A DNA stretch of 64,000 nt. Origin: JALZVT01 sp964634815 (lineage in GTDB: Bacteria; Pseudomonadota; Gammaproteobacteria; Pseudomonadales; Azotimanducaceae). This document shows positions 16,607 to 26,310 of the stretch, one piece after another (the stretch's first letter is position 1; each line of letters opens with the position of its first letter). The DNA is taken from contig CAZWMD010000002.1 in the NCBI GenBank assembly GCA_964634815.1, forward strand, positions 138,069-202,068, given 5' to 3'. Position numbers and translations under genes: made by a program. The notes under the pieces were generated by a model that did not search any database, was not told the origin of the DNA, and saw only the letters and a program-made list of their open reading frames with translations.

Positions 16607-18415
16607 ATGGGCCTGATTGACACCCTTACTACCCTGACCAAAATACCTATGCTCCTAAAGGTGAAGAAGGAGCTTGCGCTCAGGCCGCTGGAAACTCTGG
16701 ACAGTCCGGCCACTCGAGTCGAGGATTTGGCGACCAGGTTTCCGAATCACGACGCCATAATATTCGAGGGTGCTCGGCTGACATGGCACGAGCTCAACGC
16801 CCGGGCCAACCAATACGCTAGAGCACTTGAGGCACAAGGCATTGTCCGTGGTGACACCGTCAGCGTGCTTATGGAAAACAGGATCGAATTTCTCAGCACC
16901 CTGATCGCACTCAACAAGCTTGGCGCCATTGGTGCGTTGATTAATACCAATTTGCGGGGGCGTCCGCTGGTGCACTGCGTCACTGTCGCCAAATCAAAGA
17001 TGTTTGTATTTGGCGGCGAGTTGGCTGCGGCTCTTGAAGAGACAAAGAGTGAGCTGCCACTGGAAGAAGGCAGGGACTACCTATACGTTAACGACGCCGC
17101 TAACGATTCAATTGCACCCAACTGGGCCCTGGATCTCGACGCGCTTGCCAACGAACTACCCGAATCCAACCCGGACAGTACAGCAAGCAATAAGCTCGCA
17201 GACAATTCGTTGTACATCTATACCTCCGGCACTACCGGCCTACCCAAAGCCGCTGTGCTTTCCAATCGGCGGCATCTAATGAGCTCCAGCATGGCTGCCA
17301 ATGCAGGCTTCCTGTGCGATGAGAACGATGTGATCTACGTCTGCCTGCCTCTATATCACGGGACCGGTCTGATGCTGGGCGTGGGTGCTGCCCTCATGTC
17401 AGGCGCAACCCTGGTTATTCGCCGAAAGTTCTCGGCCAGCAAATTTCTGCCCGATATTCGAGAACACAAGGTCACCTGCATGATTTATATCGGCGAGCTC
17501 TGCCGATACCTGATGAACACTGAACCCAAGAGTGACGACGCAGACACTACGCTTGCCAAAGTGATGGGTAATGGCCTGCGCCCGGATATCTGGCTCGACT
17601 TCAAGAAACGTTTTGGTCTGGAGCGAATATGCGAGTTCTACGGCGCAAGTGAAGGCAACGTCAGCTTCGCCAACATACTGAACAAAGATCTTACCGTTGG
17701 CATGACCTCACAAGAAGTTGCGCTTGTGAGGTATGACATTGATGAAGATGAAGTGGTACGCGGCCCCACCGGATTTGCAGAGCGCAGCGCCGTCGGAGAA
17801 CCAGGATTATTACTGGGAAAGATAACCGAAAATACCGTGTTCGAGGGGTACACCGACTCTGAAGCTACAGAGTCAAAAGTGATGCGAGATGTCCTGGAGA
17901 AAGGTGACGCCTGGTTTAACTCAGGCGATCTGCTCAAAGAAGTCGACGTTGGCTATACGCTGGGTTACCCACACTACCAATTTGTTGATCGAATAGGCGA
18001 CACATTTCGCTGGAAATCCGAGAACGTATCAACGAATGAGGTAGGTGAAATTATAAACAGGCATCCCGGGATAAAAATCTGCAACGTGTATGGCGTGGAA
18101 GTACCAGGTGCAGACGGCAGAGCTGGCATGGCCGCAATCACTTTGGAAGCCAACGCCAAGTTTGACCCCAACGAATTGGCAACATTTGTCAATGCAGAGC
18201 TGCCACCTTTCGCTCGACCCGTGTTCATCCGGGTGCAACCAGACCTGGAAGTTACGGGCACGTTCAAGCTGCTAAAAACCGAGCTACGCAAGACTGGATA
18301 CAACCCTGGTGCGACTAGTGATCCGTTGTACGTAATGAAGCCCCGAGCTTCAACTTACACCCTGCTGGATGCTGACTACTACCAGGTACTGAGCAGCGGC
18401 AATGCCGGTTACTAG
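16607..18415 (+). CDS. Long-chain acyl-CoA synthetase (FATP/SLC27-like)
   Basis: A 602-residue adenylate-forming ligase that activates fatty or similar carboxylic acids to CoA thioesters using ATP. The P-loop-like motif YTSGTTGLPKAA is at about 204-215. FATP-type blocks follow: CLPLYHGTGLMLG, EFYGASEGN and DRIGDTFRWKSENVST. A short N-terminal extension (IDTLTTLTKIPMLLKVKKEL) is typical of bacterial FATP-like ligases and may associate with the membrane. Length is normal. The gene is divergent from the MBL gene and monocistronic by spacing; it ends 19 bases before the convergent YegD gene. Likely substrates are long- or very-long-chain or sterol-side-chain acids; the sequence does not decide. 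Confidence 0.93.
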   Translation: MGLIDTLTTLTKIPMLLKVKKELALRPLETLDSPATRVEDLATRFPNHDAIIFEGARLTWHELNARANQYARALEAQGIVRGDTVSVLMENRIEFLSTLIALNKLGAIGALINTNLRGRPLVHCVTVAKSKMFVFGGELAAALEETKSELPLEEGRDYLYVNDAANDSIAPNWALDLDALANELPESNPDSTASNKLADNSLYIYTSGTTGLPKAAVLSNRRHLMSSSMAANAGFLCDENDVIYVCLPLYHGTGLMLGVGAALMSGATLVIRRKFSASKFLPDIREHKVTCMIYIGELCRYLMNTEPKSDDADTTLAKVMGNGLRPDIWLDFKKRFGLERICEFYGASEGNVSFANILNKDLTVGMTSQEVALVRYDIDEDEVVRGPTGFAERSAVGEPGLLLGKITENTVFEGYTDSEATESKVMRDVLEKGDAWFNSGDLLKEVDVGYTLGYPHYQFVDRIGDTFRWKSENVSTNEVGEIINRHPGIKICNVYGVEVPGADGRAGMAAITLEANAKFDPNELATFVNAELPPFARPVFIRVQPDLEVTGTFKLLKTELRKTGYNPGATSDPLYVMKPRASTYTLLDADYYQVLSSGNAGY

Positions 18416-18433
18416 TCAGCCAGCAAGTAAGGT

Positions 18434-19708
18434 CTAGCTATAGAGCTTGCGAGCCCACAGTGTAAGGCCTTCTGTCACGCTCAAAAAATGATCGCTATCG
18501 ATGAAATTCAAATCTCTGTAGGTTGTTTTGAGGAAATCTCGGAGAGCGCGCGACTTGGCCATACCGCCGGTTAGGTACACATTGGTCGGTTTAATGCCGG
18601 CGGAAAGCACAGCCTCATCAACAAGCTCCTTGAGATGAAGCAGCAAGCGTTGAACAGAATCAACAAACTGCTGATTAGTCACTGCAATCAACAGGCCCTG
18701 CTCAAGATCATCAAGTGCAACCCCTGTCTGCTCTGCCTTGGACAGCTCGATCTTGGCAAGCTCTACCCCTCGCAGTAAACGATAAGTCGCTCGTTGCTCA
18801 CAAACTTCCAAAAGTCGTTGAGTGCGCTCAACATTCACTGCTTCCCGGGAAAAAAATTCCAGTCTCTCCCGGGTGGCCGCACTGTAGAAACGCTGCTGAG
18901 CATTCACATCATTGGTTGCAACAGCGTCGACATAATAACTATTAGGTACAGGCAAACCTGACTTCAGCAGATCACCAAAACCAAACTCTGGCATCACGGC
19001 ATGCAATGCAAGAGCCTGATCATAGTCATTGCCTCCACGGCGCTCCCCACTATGACCTAACACATCCGCATCTCTATCGGTGCGCAAGGCGCGATCACCA
19101 CCGACCCGCACAAAGGAACAATCGGTTGTGCCGCCGCCGATGTCTATGACCAAAATCGCTTCTTCGCGGCTCAGTCGGGCCTCGTATTCAAGTGCTGCGG
19201 CCATCGGCTCAAACAAAAAGGCAACTTCCCGAAAGCCCGCCATGCGCGCAGCCGAGTTAAGCATGGACAATGCCTGCTCATTGGCGTCCCGCCCCCCCAG
19301 GCCCTGGAAATTCACAGGTCGCCCAATAACAACCGACTCAATCTCTTCGGCTTGAGACCGAACGTTGCCCATCATCGCAGCGATTACCGTCACAAACCGC
19401 TCACGGATCTCATCGGTCAGACCGGCCACACCCAGAAAGCTCTTGGGCGACTTCACAAAATACCCTTGAGTCGGGTCACTGAGATACTCAGCTAATGCCG
19501 CTTCACCAAACCTCAGAGCATTAAATTCTGCACAGTCCAGCCGAAGCTGGTTGTCGGCATCCCTGGGCAGCTGCAGGGCCACACTTGGTGCGTGCAAGGT
19601 AGATGGAATAAGGGGCTGGCCATTTTCAAGCGCGACCAACTCGCAAGCCTGATCGCGCCAGATGCCCAGTGCACAGTGGGAGGTCCCATAGTCGAAACCT
19701 GCAAACAT
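18434..19708 (-). CDS. yegD: Hsp70-family chaperone-like ATPase (YegD type)
   Basis: A 424-residue Hsp70 nucleotide-binding-domain protein without the usual C-terminal substrate-binding domain. This is the layout of YegD. Actin/Hsp70 phosphate loops are visible: GFDYGTSHCALG at residues 4-15, VIDIGGGTTDCSF near 200 and VYLTGGMAKSRALRDF near 380. The family binds ATP; its client and cochaperone are not established. Start MFAGFDYG is consistent with family members. It converges on the acyl-CoA ligase gene. Operon partners are not apparent. Confidence 0.88.
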   Translation of the reverse strand: MFAGFDYGTSHCALGIWRDQACELVALENGQPLIPSTLHAPSVALQLPRDADNQLRLDCAEFNALRFGEAALAEYLSDPTQGYFVKSPKSFLGVAGLTDEIRERFVTVIAAMMGNVRSQAEEIESVVIGRPVNFQGLGGRDANEQALSMLNSAARMAGFREVAFLFEPMAAALEYEARLSREEAILVIDIGGGTTDCSFVRVGGDRALRTDRDADVLGHSGERRGGNDYDQALALHAVMPEFGFGDLLKSGLPVPNSYYVDAVATNDVNAQQRFYSAATRERLEFFSREAVNVERTQRLLEVCEQRATYRLLRGVELAKIELSKAEQTGVALDDLEQGLLIAVTNQQFVDSVQRLLLHLKELVDEAVLSAGIKPTNVYLTGGMAKSRALRDFLKTTYRDLNFIDSDHFLSVTEGLTLWARKLYS

Positions 19709-19779
19709 AGGCCGCTCCAGAAACGGCTGGGCATTGTACTCAACTCAATCCGGAAGGAAACCCTGAGGATCAGCTCCCC

Positions 19780-20202
19780 CTAGCGATACCGGATCAGATA
19801 GCGGCTATTCGGCACAACGTAGGCGTAGCCCCGTGAGTTAACACACTGTCTACCGCCAACCAGCGCATGGCGGTTGTTCCAGTAGCTCCACCGAGATACT
19901 CGTCGGCAATTGCCCCCGTAATTGAGGCGCGAGGAACTGCGACGGTAGCGGTTGTTCAGATGCCCCCGATTACTTCGAAAGTTGCGATTCGAGCGATGAA
20001 AACGCGACGAATAGCGCGACGAACGATGCCCGTAGGTTGCCTGTACCAGGCCGCCGTTTACCGCATCAAAGCCATAGGACACATCGTCCGCCGCAGCACC
20101 AGGTGCTACCAACAAACCCAGGCTAAGGGACAACGACAGACCCATCACTTTGAGAAGGGGTGCTGAACTATGAGTGTTGACAATACTTTTTAAAGAAACC
20201 AT
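19780..20202 (-). CDS. Secreted Arg/Ser/Asn-rich small protein
   Basis: A 140-residue protein with a clear signal peptide (core VMGLSLSLSLGLLVAPGAAA, cleavage after about residue 38). A highly basic low-complexity region follows, rich in Arg, Ser, Asn, Tyr and His (RSSRYSSRFHRSNRNFRSNR and similar). The tail has two cysteines (NCRRVS, RQCVNS) and ends in an Arg/Tyr-rich segment. I do not recognise a family. By composition it could bind nucleic acid, polysaccharide or cell wall in the periplasm or outside. It lies between YegD and an LLM oxidoreductase, both on the same strand, with spacers of about 70 bases. Confidence 0.65.
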   Translation of the reverse strand: MVSLKSIVNTHSSAPLLKVMGLSLSLSLGLLVAPGAAADDVSYGFDAVNGGLVQATYGHRSSRYSSRFHRSNRNFRSNRGHLNNRYRRSSSRLNYGGNCRRVSRWSYWNNRHALVGGRQCVNSRGYAYVVPNSRYLIRYR

Positions 20203-20274
20203 AAGCGCGTCTCCTGCGGGTATGGTTAACCACTCTACAGCTCATCGATGAATCGCTACTGAATAGCAGTACGT

Positions 20275-21186
20275 TTAGCTCTTGTTCAGGTCTGCGCTCA
20301 GGTCGGCGTTCGCCAAACAACGGTGCGCAAGCGCCGCAAACTTGTCTAACATTGGCAGGAGCGTGTCAGCGTCAGCAGACGGCAGGCCAAGCAACTGTCG
20401 GTGAAAACCGAGTTCTTGCATTGACTCTAGTACAGCTTGTTTGCCGGGAACTCCAAAAATACTGAACTCAGGGCTACCTGCCCGCCCTCGTTTTTGCCAG
20501 CATTGCTCAACCCTGGCTATGCCCGCCGCATAGTCGAGCGCTCCCTGAACTTGTTGGGCTGCTCGTGCGCGATCCTGATAGATTGGCATCCAGCCGTCTG
20601 CGTACTGGGCTACACGATCATAGGTCCATTTGGAGGAGGCACCGAGCAACATTTTTGGGCCGCCAGGCTGTCTGGGTTTTGGATAGCTGAAGACCTCTTC
20701 AAAATTCACGTACTTGCCTTCGAAAGAGGCTTTGTCTTGCGACCATAATGCACGCATGGCAAGCGCTCGTTCGCGCAGCACGGCCCAGCGCTGCGGGTAA
20801 GGCGTACCGTGGTTGGTCATCTCTTCGACATTCCAACCCGCGCCAACGCCCAGCACTACCCGACCGGCAGAAATCTCATCCAGACTTGCAATCGTTTTTG
20901 CCAACACCAGAGGATCATGCTGGGTAAGAAGTGTGACTCCCGTGCCCAGTTTCAGATCTTTGGTAACCATCGCGGCCGCGCAAAGAGCGACGTAAGGATC
21001 CAGCGTGTGGTAATACTGCTTGGGCAAATCAGTCCCGCCGGGCCAGGGTGTTTTCCGGCTGGCCGGGATGTGCGTGTGCTCACAAACAAATAGCGACTCA
21101 AATCCTCGCTCTTCGACCGCTCGCGCCAGAGCATCAATGGGCATGCAATAACTTGTGGGAAAAATAAGTACGCCGAACTTTGACAC
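20275..21186 (-). CDS. LLM-class (luciferase-like) oxidoreductase, TIGR03619-like
   Basis: A 303-residue TIM-barrel flavin/deazaflavin enzyme. Typical elements are the N-terminal strand KFGVLIFPTSY, the FVCEHTHIP block, LGTGVTLLTQHDPLVLAKTIASLD, GRVVLGVGAGWNVEE and KPRQPGGPKMLLGASS. This matches the F420-dependent LLM subgroup with the GAGWN motif. Reported members include mycobacterial enzymes; here the cofactor (F420 or FMN) and substrate are not known. The gene is divergent from the histidine kinase gene. Confidence 0.85.
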   Translation of the reverse strand: MSKFGVLIFPTSYCMPIDALARAVEERGFESLFVCEHTHIPASRKTPWPGGTDLPKQYYHTLDPYVALCAAAMVTKDLKLGTGVTLLTQHDPLVLAKTIASLDEISAGRVVLGVGAGWNVEEMTNHGTPYPQRWAVLRERALAMRALWSQDKASFEGKYVNFEEVFSYPKPRQPGGPKMLLGASSKWTYDRVAQYADGWMPIYQDRARAAQQVQGALDYAAGIARVEQCWQKRGRAGSPEFSIFGVPGKQAVLESMQELGFHRQLLGLPSADADTLLPMLDKFAALAHRCLANADLSADLNKS

Positions 21187-21429
21187 TGTGACTGATCCTG
21201 ATTTGCCAGTGAGCTACATCCGAGACTGTACCTCTTAGTTAAAAAACATCCAATTTCAGGCCATCATTGGTTATGCTGCGCCAAGTTTACCGGGTGCACT
21301 TCCATGCAGCTGTATTGGATTCGGTTTATACATTGGCAAGGACGATCTTTGGGATACCTGCAAGCCAGGTCCAGTCTCGAGCGACTCAGCCCACCCAAAC
21401 GAACGAATCGGCGTGCTGCGAGATCCAGC

Positions 21430-24111
21430 GTGAAGACGCTGCTGATTGGGATTCTCGCAACCGTAACTCCGGCCATATCGGCTCTCGCCGCCCAATCAAG
21501 CCCGGTTGCCCCCTCAGATAGCTGGTGCGATGTGATGTCTCAGAACGACGAGACACTCGAACAACTGCAGCTTAGCAGCGCGAAGAACTCCAGAATGTAT
21601 CGTCGCGCACTACTCACCAGAGGGGTGAGGAACATACATCGCTCCTTCAGCGACGCCGCTGACATGCTTGCGACGGCCACCGAGGTTATAGGTAGCGAGC
21701 GAAGCGTCGAAGCGGTGTTCTCCGACGCGCTGCGATGTCAGATCGAGTTCCGCCAGGCGCTACCAGGGGCGAATCAGCGTTGCGAGGCGCTGGAAAATCT
21801 CGAGATCGAGGTCAACGACCCCTCGGTGCGGTCCTACGTCCAACTGACCCTCGCCTTCTATCTGTCGCGAACGGGTGCCTATGAAAAGGCTGAAGCCAAG
21901 GCCCAGATAGCCATCGAACTGGCGGAACGAGCAAACAACAATGCCCTGATCGCACTCACTCACACCTGGCTAGGCGTGCAATACAGTGTCAAGCACCTGC
22001 CCGAGCTGTCGCTGTATCACTATGAAGCCGCCTGGAACGCGGCTGAGCTCGTTGAATGGCCCGAGCTAAAGCAAATTATTCGGTTCAATAGCGCGACGGT
22101 GTACACCCAGCTCGGGCGCGACCAGGAAGCGCTGCTGACATTCGAAGAAGCACTAACCTGGCCAATGCTCAACGTGAGCAACTCAAACGCCCTGGTGATC
22201 TATGCGTCGATGGCCTACTCACTGGTTCCGGTAGGAGAAGCCGCCAGGGGTGAGAAGCTCCTGACGGAACTCATCAAAACCCGCTTTGACGACGTGCAAG
22301 ACGACACCAAGATTCAGGCCTATGACGCTCTCGCACAAACTCAACTGGCGCAAAACAAACTCAGCGAGGCGATCGAGAGTTTCGGCAACGCCATGGCGCT
22401 ATTTGATCCATCTACATCCGGAACCAATCCCAGAAGTCTGGCCGTTATGGTGCCCTACGGCGAAGCTCTGCGCCGCGCCGGTCGCGAAGCCGAGGCACTG
22501 AACGTGATCGACGGCGTCATCAAACAACTGGATCTCGATTCGCCAAACGATTTGCTGCGGCGGGCTCACAATGAGCGAGCCTCCATTCTACTTGAGCTTG
22601 ATCGCCCTGAAGAAGCAGAAGTCGCCACCGCAGAAGCACAACGAGTCGCCGACATGCTGGCGAGCGACGCCCTGAACTACCAAATCTCTCGCCTCAAGGT
22701 TGCCATCGAGTTGGAGCAGAGTAACCGCGAGCTAGAAGTCGCAAGACAGCGCGAAGCCACCCTGCGGGCACGAGCAAAGCAAGAAACCATGCTGCGCTAT
22801 TTACTGATTGCTTTGGCTGTTCTGCTGCTGACCGTGGGTTATTTGCTGTTTAGCCGGCACCTGCAAACTCGCATAGCACAAACCGAGCGAGCGGTGAGCG
22901 AACGTCTGGAAGAGAAAGTGAAGCTACGGACCGAACAGCTCGAAGAACAGATGGCAGAGCGTCTTGATGCTGAGGTGGACCGGAGACATCTTTTGGGCAA
23001 GCTGGCAGAAGGCGAAAAAATGCGTGCGCTTGGTCAACTCACCGCAGGTGTCGCTCATGATTTCAACAACTTGATGACTGCAGTCACGCTTACCACGGAG
23101 TATCTGAAAACAACCCAGACAGACAATCAGGGGAAGCGGGATGCCTTGCTCGATGACATATTGACGGCCACCGACTCTGCGGCACGAATCACCAGCGGCT
23201 TACTCGCCTACGCCCGGCAACAACCGTTGCAGCCCAAGGTATTGCAGCTCGACAAGTTCCTGGAAGAGTCGAGCCTTATCTTTCGAAACACCCTGGGCGA
23301 ACGTAATCAGCTTGTCACCCGGTTTACACCCTGCCGAGTAAAAGTGGACCAGGGTCAACTTACCAGCGCCCTTCTGAACCTGGTCATCAACGCCAAGGAA
23401 GCTATCGGCGACCGGGGTGTTGTCGAAATCTCTCTGTCCACCGAAAAAGACCTGGATACCGACCAGCAGATCGCCGTTATCAGCGTTCAGGATTCAGGTT
23501 GCGGCATGAGCGAAGAAGAACTTATTCGGGCCACTGAGCCGTTTTATACCACCAAACCCGTTGGTGAAGGCGCGGGGTTAGGTCTCAGCATGGTCTATGG
23601 ATTTGCCCACCAGTCTGGTGGCGATCTCAGTCTGAACTCAGATATCGAGCGCGGGACTGAAATCCGCTTAAGGCTGCCAGTTATCGACTCTACCACCACT
23701 GATTCCACGAGCGCGTCTTCGCGCTCGGCTCAGGAGCTGCCATCAAGTCTTAGAGTGCTGGTTGTGGAAGATCGCGAAAGTGTGCGAACCATGCTGATAC
23801 GCTCGCTGGAACACCTTGGGCTGCAAACAGAAGACGCACAAACCGCCGATGACGCAAAACAAATGCTCGAATCCGGCAGCTCCCCGGATGTGCTGCTCAC
23901 CGATGTCATGATGCCCGGCAGGCTGGACGGACACGCTCTGGCAGACTACGCCAATACCAGACACCCGGAGCTGGCCATCGTGCTTATGTCGGGCTACACC
24001 GAGTCTGTTGATGACAGATTTAGCTTCCTGCGCAAGCCATTCAATATAGACACACTGGAGAAGGTGCTGCTGGAAGCGCTACACAATAAAGATTGTGAGG
24101 CGGCCACCTGA
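21430..24111 (+). CDS. Hybrid sensor histidine kinase with TPR sensor region and C-terminal receiver
   Basis: The GTG at 21430 puts a signal-peptide-like segment (VKTLLIGILATVTPAISALA) at the N-terminus; an upstream ATG at 21304 gives 42 more residues. About 450 residues of TPR-like helical repeats follow, ending in a transmembrane helix (YLLIALAVLLLTVGYLLF, 22799-22852) and a coiled coil. The kinase core has the phospho-accepting histidine in GVAHDFNN (H at 23056-23058), N-box NLVINAKEAI, and G-boxes DSGCGMS and GAGLGLSMVYGF. A receiver domain follows with its phospho-aspartate in LLTDVMMPG (23902) and conserved lysine in LRKPF (24034). The sensory TPR region is predicted to be periplasmic. 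No separate response regulator or output gene lies next to it, so the downstream partner is unknown. Confidence 0.88.
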   Translation: MKTLLIGILATVTPAISALAAQSSPVAPSDSWCDVMSQNDETLEQLQLSSAKNSRMYRRALLTRGVRNIHRSFSDAADMLATATEVIGSERSVEAVFSDALRCQIEFRQALPGANQRCEALENLEIEVNDPSVRSYVQLTLAFYLSRTGAYEKAEAKAQIAIELAERANNNALIALTHTWLGVQYSVKHLPELSLYHYEAAWNAAELVEWPELKQIIRFNSATVYTQLGRDQEALLTFEEALTWPMLNVSNSNALVIYASMAYSLVPVGEAARGEKLLTELIKTRFDDVQDDTKIQAYDALAQTQLAQNKLSEAIESFGNAMALFDPSTSGTNPRSLAVMVPYGEALRRAGREAEALNVIDGVIKQLDLDSPNDLLRRAHNERASILLELDRPEEAEVATAEAQRVADMLASDALNYQISRLKVAIELEQSNRELEVARQREATLRARAKQETMLRYLLIALAVLLLTVGYLLFSRHLQTRIAQTERAVSERLEEKVKLRTEQLEEQMAERLDAEVDRRHLLGKLAEGEKMRALGQLTAGVAHDFNNLMTAVTLTTEYLKTTQTDNQGKRDALLDDILTATDSAARITSGLLAYARQQPLQPKVLQLDKFLEESSLIFRNTLGERNQLVTRFTPCRVKVDQGQLTSALLNLVINAKEAIGDRGVVEISLSTEKDLDTDQQIAVISVQDSGCGMSEEELIRATEPFYTTKPVGEGAGLGLSMVYGFAHQSGGDLSLNSDIERGTEIRLRLPVIDSTTTDSTSASSRSAQELPSSLRVLVVEDRESVRTMLIRSLEHLGLQTEDAQTADDAKQMLESGSSPDVLLTDVMMPGRLDGHALADYANTRHPELAIVLMSGYTESVDDRFSFLRKPFNIDTLEKVLLEALHNKDCEAAT

Positions 24112-24137
24112 AGATCAGCTGGATTTACCAGTGATGC

Positions 24138-25058
24138 CTAGAGTGCTATTCCCTCAGCCATTCCCATCGACCCGCCAGACTGACTACTGACTGGGAGCGC
24201 ATTAAGGGGAATACTGTTGGCTTGACCAGGGATGGCCGGGCTAACAAGAGACGGTATGACCACTGGTGCAACCGGCGCGTGCTGCGCCGTGACAGGCGTT
24301 TGCGCCGGCCCATCCACAGCACTTGGCGCTGTCGCCGCCAGATCTGCCTCCAACTTCGGGGTCACTGCGGAGCTTCCCGCTGCTGAGTCGCGGTTTGCCA
24401 GGCGGTCACGCCACAACGCCACCTTCGCCCCATACCGCTGACCCGCGTCCTGGCGCTTTTGGGTGTAGGGTCCAACGTTATAGGCACTCAGCGCACAGGC
24501 CTCCGCACCACAACGTTCAACGTAGTAGGCCAATACCTGTGCACCACAATAAATATTTTCTGCCGGGTCATCGAGGCTGGTGGTGCCGCAGAACTGCGAC
24601 CAATATTCCGGTCGGACCTGCGCAGGGCCAATCGCACCTACCGGCGATACGACATTTTTTCGAAATGAGCTTTCTGTAAGAACGAGCCCGGCAAGTAACT
24701 CTGGAGCAAGCTGTTGGCGAGAGGCCGCTTCCAGAATCCAGGGCGAAAACTCAAGTGCAACGGTTTGCCTGACACCAAAGACCGCACTAACCCGGGTGGC
24801 GAATTCCTGCACTTCTGATTGCCAGGGTTGCACTCGATCGTTCCACTCTGGCAGCGCCATGGAGGTGGTAAGTTGGCCCCTTGCTGGAGACAGTGATCCA
24901 ATAATGAAAGCGATCACAAAAGCACAGCTGAGTAGGCCAAGCTGGATTTTGAGCACCGTTCCAGCGATATCGTTCGCCGCCTCGGCAGAAGCGTCAGCAC
25001 CAGACCCCAGGGCTGCTGCCGGATCGACAAATACAGATTGGCGTGCTGTTTTAATCAC
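24138..25058 (-). CDS. Lytic transglycosylase (SLT/GEWL fold), membrane-anchored
   Basis: A 306-residue protein with an N-terminal cytoplasmic stretch, one transmembrane helix (LLSCAFVIAFIIGSL, about 42-56) and a periplasmic transglycosylase domain. The catalytic glutamate is E129 in VLTESSF, followed by SPVGAIGPAQVRPEYW, and a second family motif is ALSAYNVGP. It would cleave the MurNAc-GlcNAc bond of peptidoglycan, forming 1,6-anhydro ends. A Pro/Ala-rich tail of about 75 residues follows the domain. It converges on the histidine kinase gene. No secretion or flagellar gene is adjacent, so a general cell-wall role is likeliest. Confidence 0.85.
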   Translation of the reverse strand: MIKTARQSVFVDPAAALGSGADASAEAANDIAGTVLKIQLGLLSCAFVIAFIIGSLSPARGQLTTSMALPEWNDRVQPWQSEVQEFATRVSAVFGVRQTVALEFSPWILEAASRQQLAPELLAGLVLTESSFRKNVVSPVGAIGPAQVRPEYWSQFCGTTSLDDPAENIYCGAQVLAYYVERCGAEACALSAYNVGPYTQKRQDAGQRYGAKVALWRDRLANRDSAAGSSAVTPKLEADLAATAPSAVDGPAQTPVTAQHAPVAPVVIPSLVSPAIPGQANSIPLNALPVSSQSGGSMGMAEGIAL

Positions 25059-25252
25059 CTGACGTAATCACCTGACTCGCTAGTGTCCCAACTCCATAAG
25101 ACAATTTTAGACGTGCATTGTTGCCAACAAACAGCAGATCCATGTAACTCTTAGCCTAGTTTCGTTTGGCCACTTTGTACACCAATTTGCCCATCACGCC
25201 GCTAATTCGGCGTGAATCTGGCTGATTGAGCATCGATCGAGCTATTTTGGCT

Positions 25253-26260
25253 CTAACCCGCTCTGAGGGCGGCAATAATTTCTGCCCGCTGTGCATCATC
25301 TGATACCGGGAAGCTGGCCGATGTGCGATCAACAATATCACCGTATCTCGACAACATGGCCCCAGCGATGTCCCCAGGCTCACCAACAACAGCAAACTCG
25401 TTGAGAATGTCATCAGTGATCAACGTGCCCATCTCCTGCCAGCGCCCCTGTTTGGACATTGTATTGAGTTCGGCCTGAAGCTCTCCCACGCCAATGGAAT
25501 CAAGTACGCCTTTGTAGGCAGGGGTCGAGCCATAGAACGCAATACGTTCTAGGGTCGCCTTCTTGCTGGCAGCGAACTCCTCTTCAGTTCGGCCTGTAAC
25601 CACAAAATTTCCATAGCTCAATTCAAAATCGTCGCGCGACCTGCCACTTGCTGCGAGCCCTTTCTCAATCGCTGGAAGCGTCACGTTCCTGATGAACGGC
25701 AGGGTCGAAAACGGATGAATAATCATGCCATCCGCCACCTCTCCGGCGACCTCGGTCATCTTTGGTCCAACCGCTGCAAGTACAACCTTGGGTGCGCCGT
25801 GATCCTTGTTCTCCGGCGTGAACGCCGGTGTCATCAGTGTATGTCGGTAGTACTTGCCAACAAACTCGAGAGGCTCGCCTTCGTACCAGTTCGCCCAGAT
25901 CGCGCGCATGGCCTGCACCAGCTCCTTCATTTGGGCCGCAGGCGCTCCCCACTGCATGGAGAAGCGTTTAGTGACATGAGGCTTGATCTGCGAACCCAGG
26001 CCTAGCGTGAAGCGTCCTTTGGAGTAGGCATTAAGATCATGCCCCAGATTTGCCAGTATCATTGGGCTGCGGGCGAAGGCCACTGCAATCGAGGTGGCAA
26101 GCTCAATTTTTTCGCTGTGCTCTGCAGCAAGCAAAAGCGGCATAAACGGATCGTGATTCATCTCCGCAACGCGCAACCCATCATAACCAGCCGCTTCAGC
26201 GGCCATTACGCTGTCTTTTACTTTCTCCAGATGATGCGCCAGTCCTGTATCAACTTTCAT
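25253..26260 (-). CDS. LLM-class oxidoreductase, TIGR03617-like, tandem paralogue 1
   Basis: A 335-residue luciferase-like barrel protein. It shares long identical blocks with the neighbouring protein encoded at 26311-27315: TSIAVAFARSPM, LGLGSQIKPH, MRAIWANW, AAVGPKMTEVAGEVADG, ERIAFYGSTPAYK and LNEFAVV. It is clearly a tandem duplicate by sequence and position. The subgroup is the F420-type LLM family; substrate unknown. It is the last gene of a minus-strand run that begins with the histidine phosphatase. About 195 bases of non-coding sequence follow before the transglycosylase gene. Confidence 0.88.
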   Translation of the reverse strand: MKVDTGLAHHLEKVKDSVMAAEAAGYDGLRVAEMNHDPFMPLLLAAEHSEKIELATSIAVAFARSPMILANLGHDLNAYSKGRFTLGLGSQIKPHVTKRFSMQWGAPAAQMKELVQAMRAIWANWYEGEPLEFVGKYYRHTLMTPAFTPENKDHGAPKVVLAAVGPKMTEVAGEVADGMIIHPFSTLPFIRNVTLPAIEKGLAASGRSRDDFELSYGNFVVTGRTEEEFAASKKATLERIAFYGSTPAYKGVLDSIGVGELQAELNTMSKQGRWQEMGTLITDDILNEFAVVGEPGDIAGAMLSRYGDIVDRTSASFPVSDDAQRAEIIAALRAG

Positions 26261-26310
26261 TCCATTCTCTCCCCATGTTTGTTGTTCTTTGTGGTCAGCG
26301 GGCGTGATGT

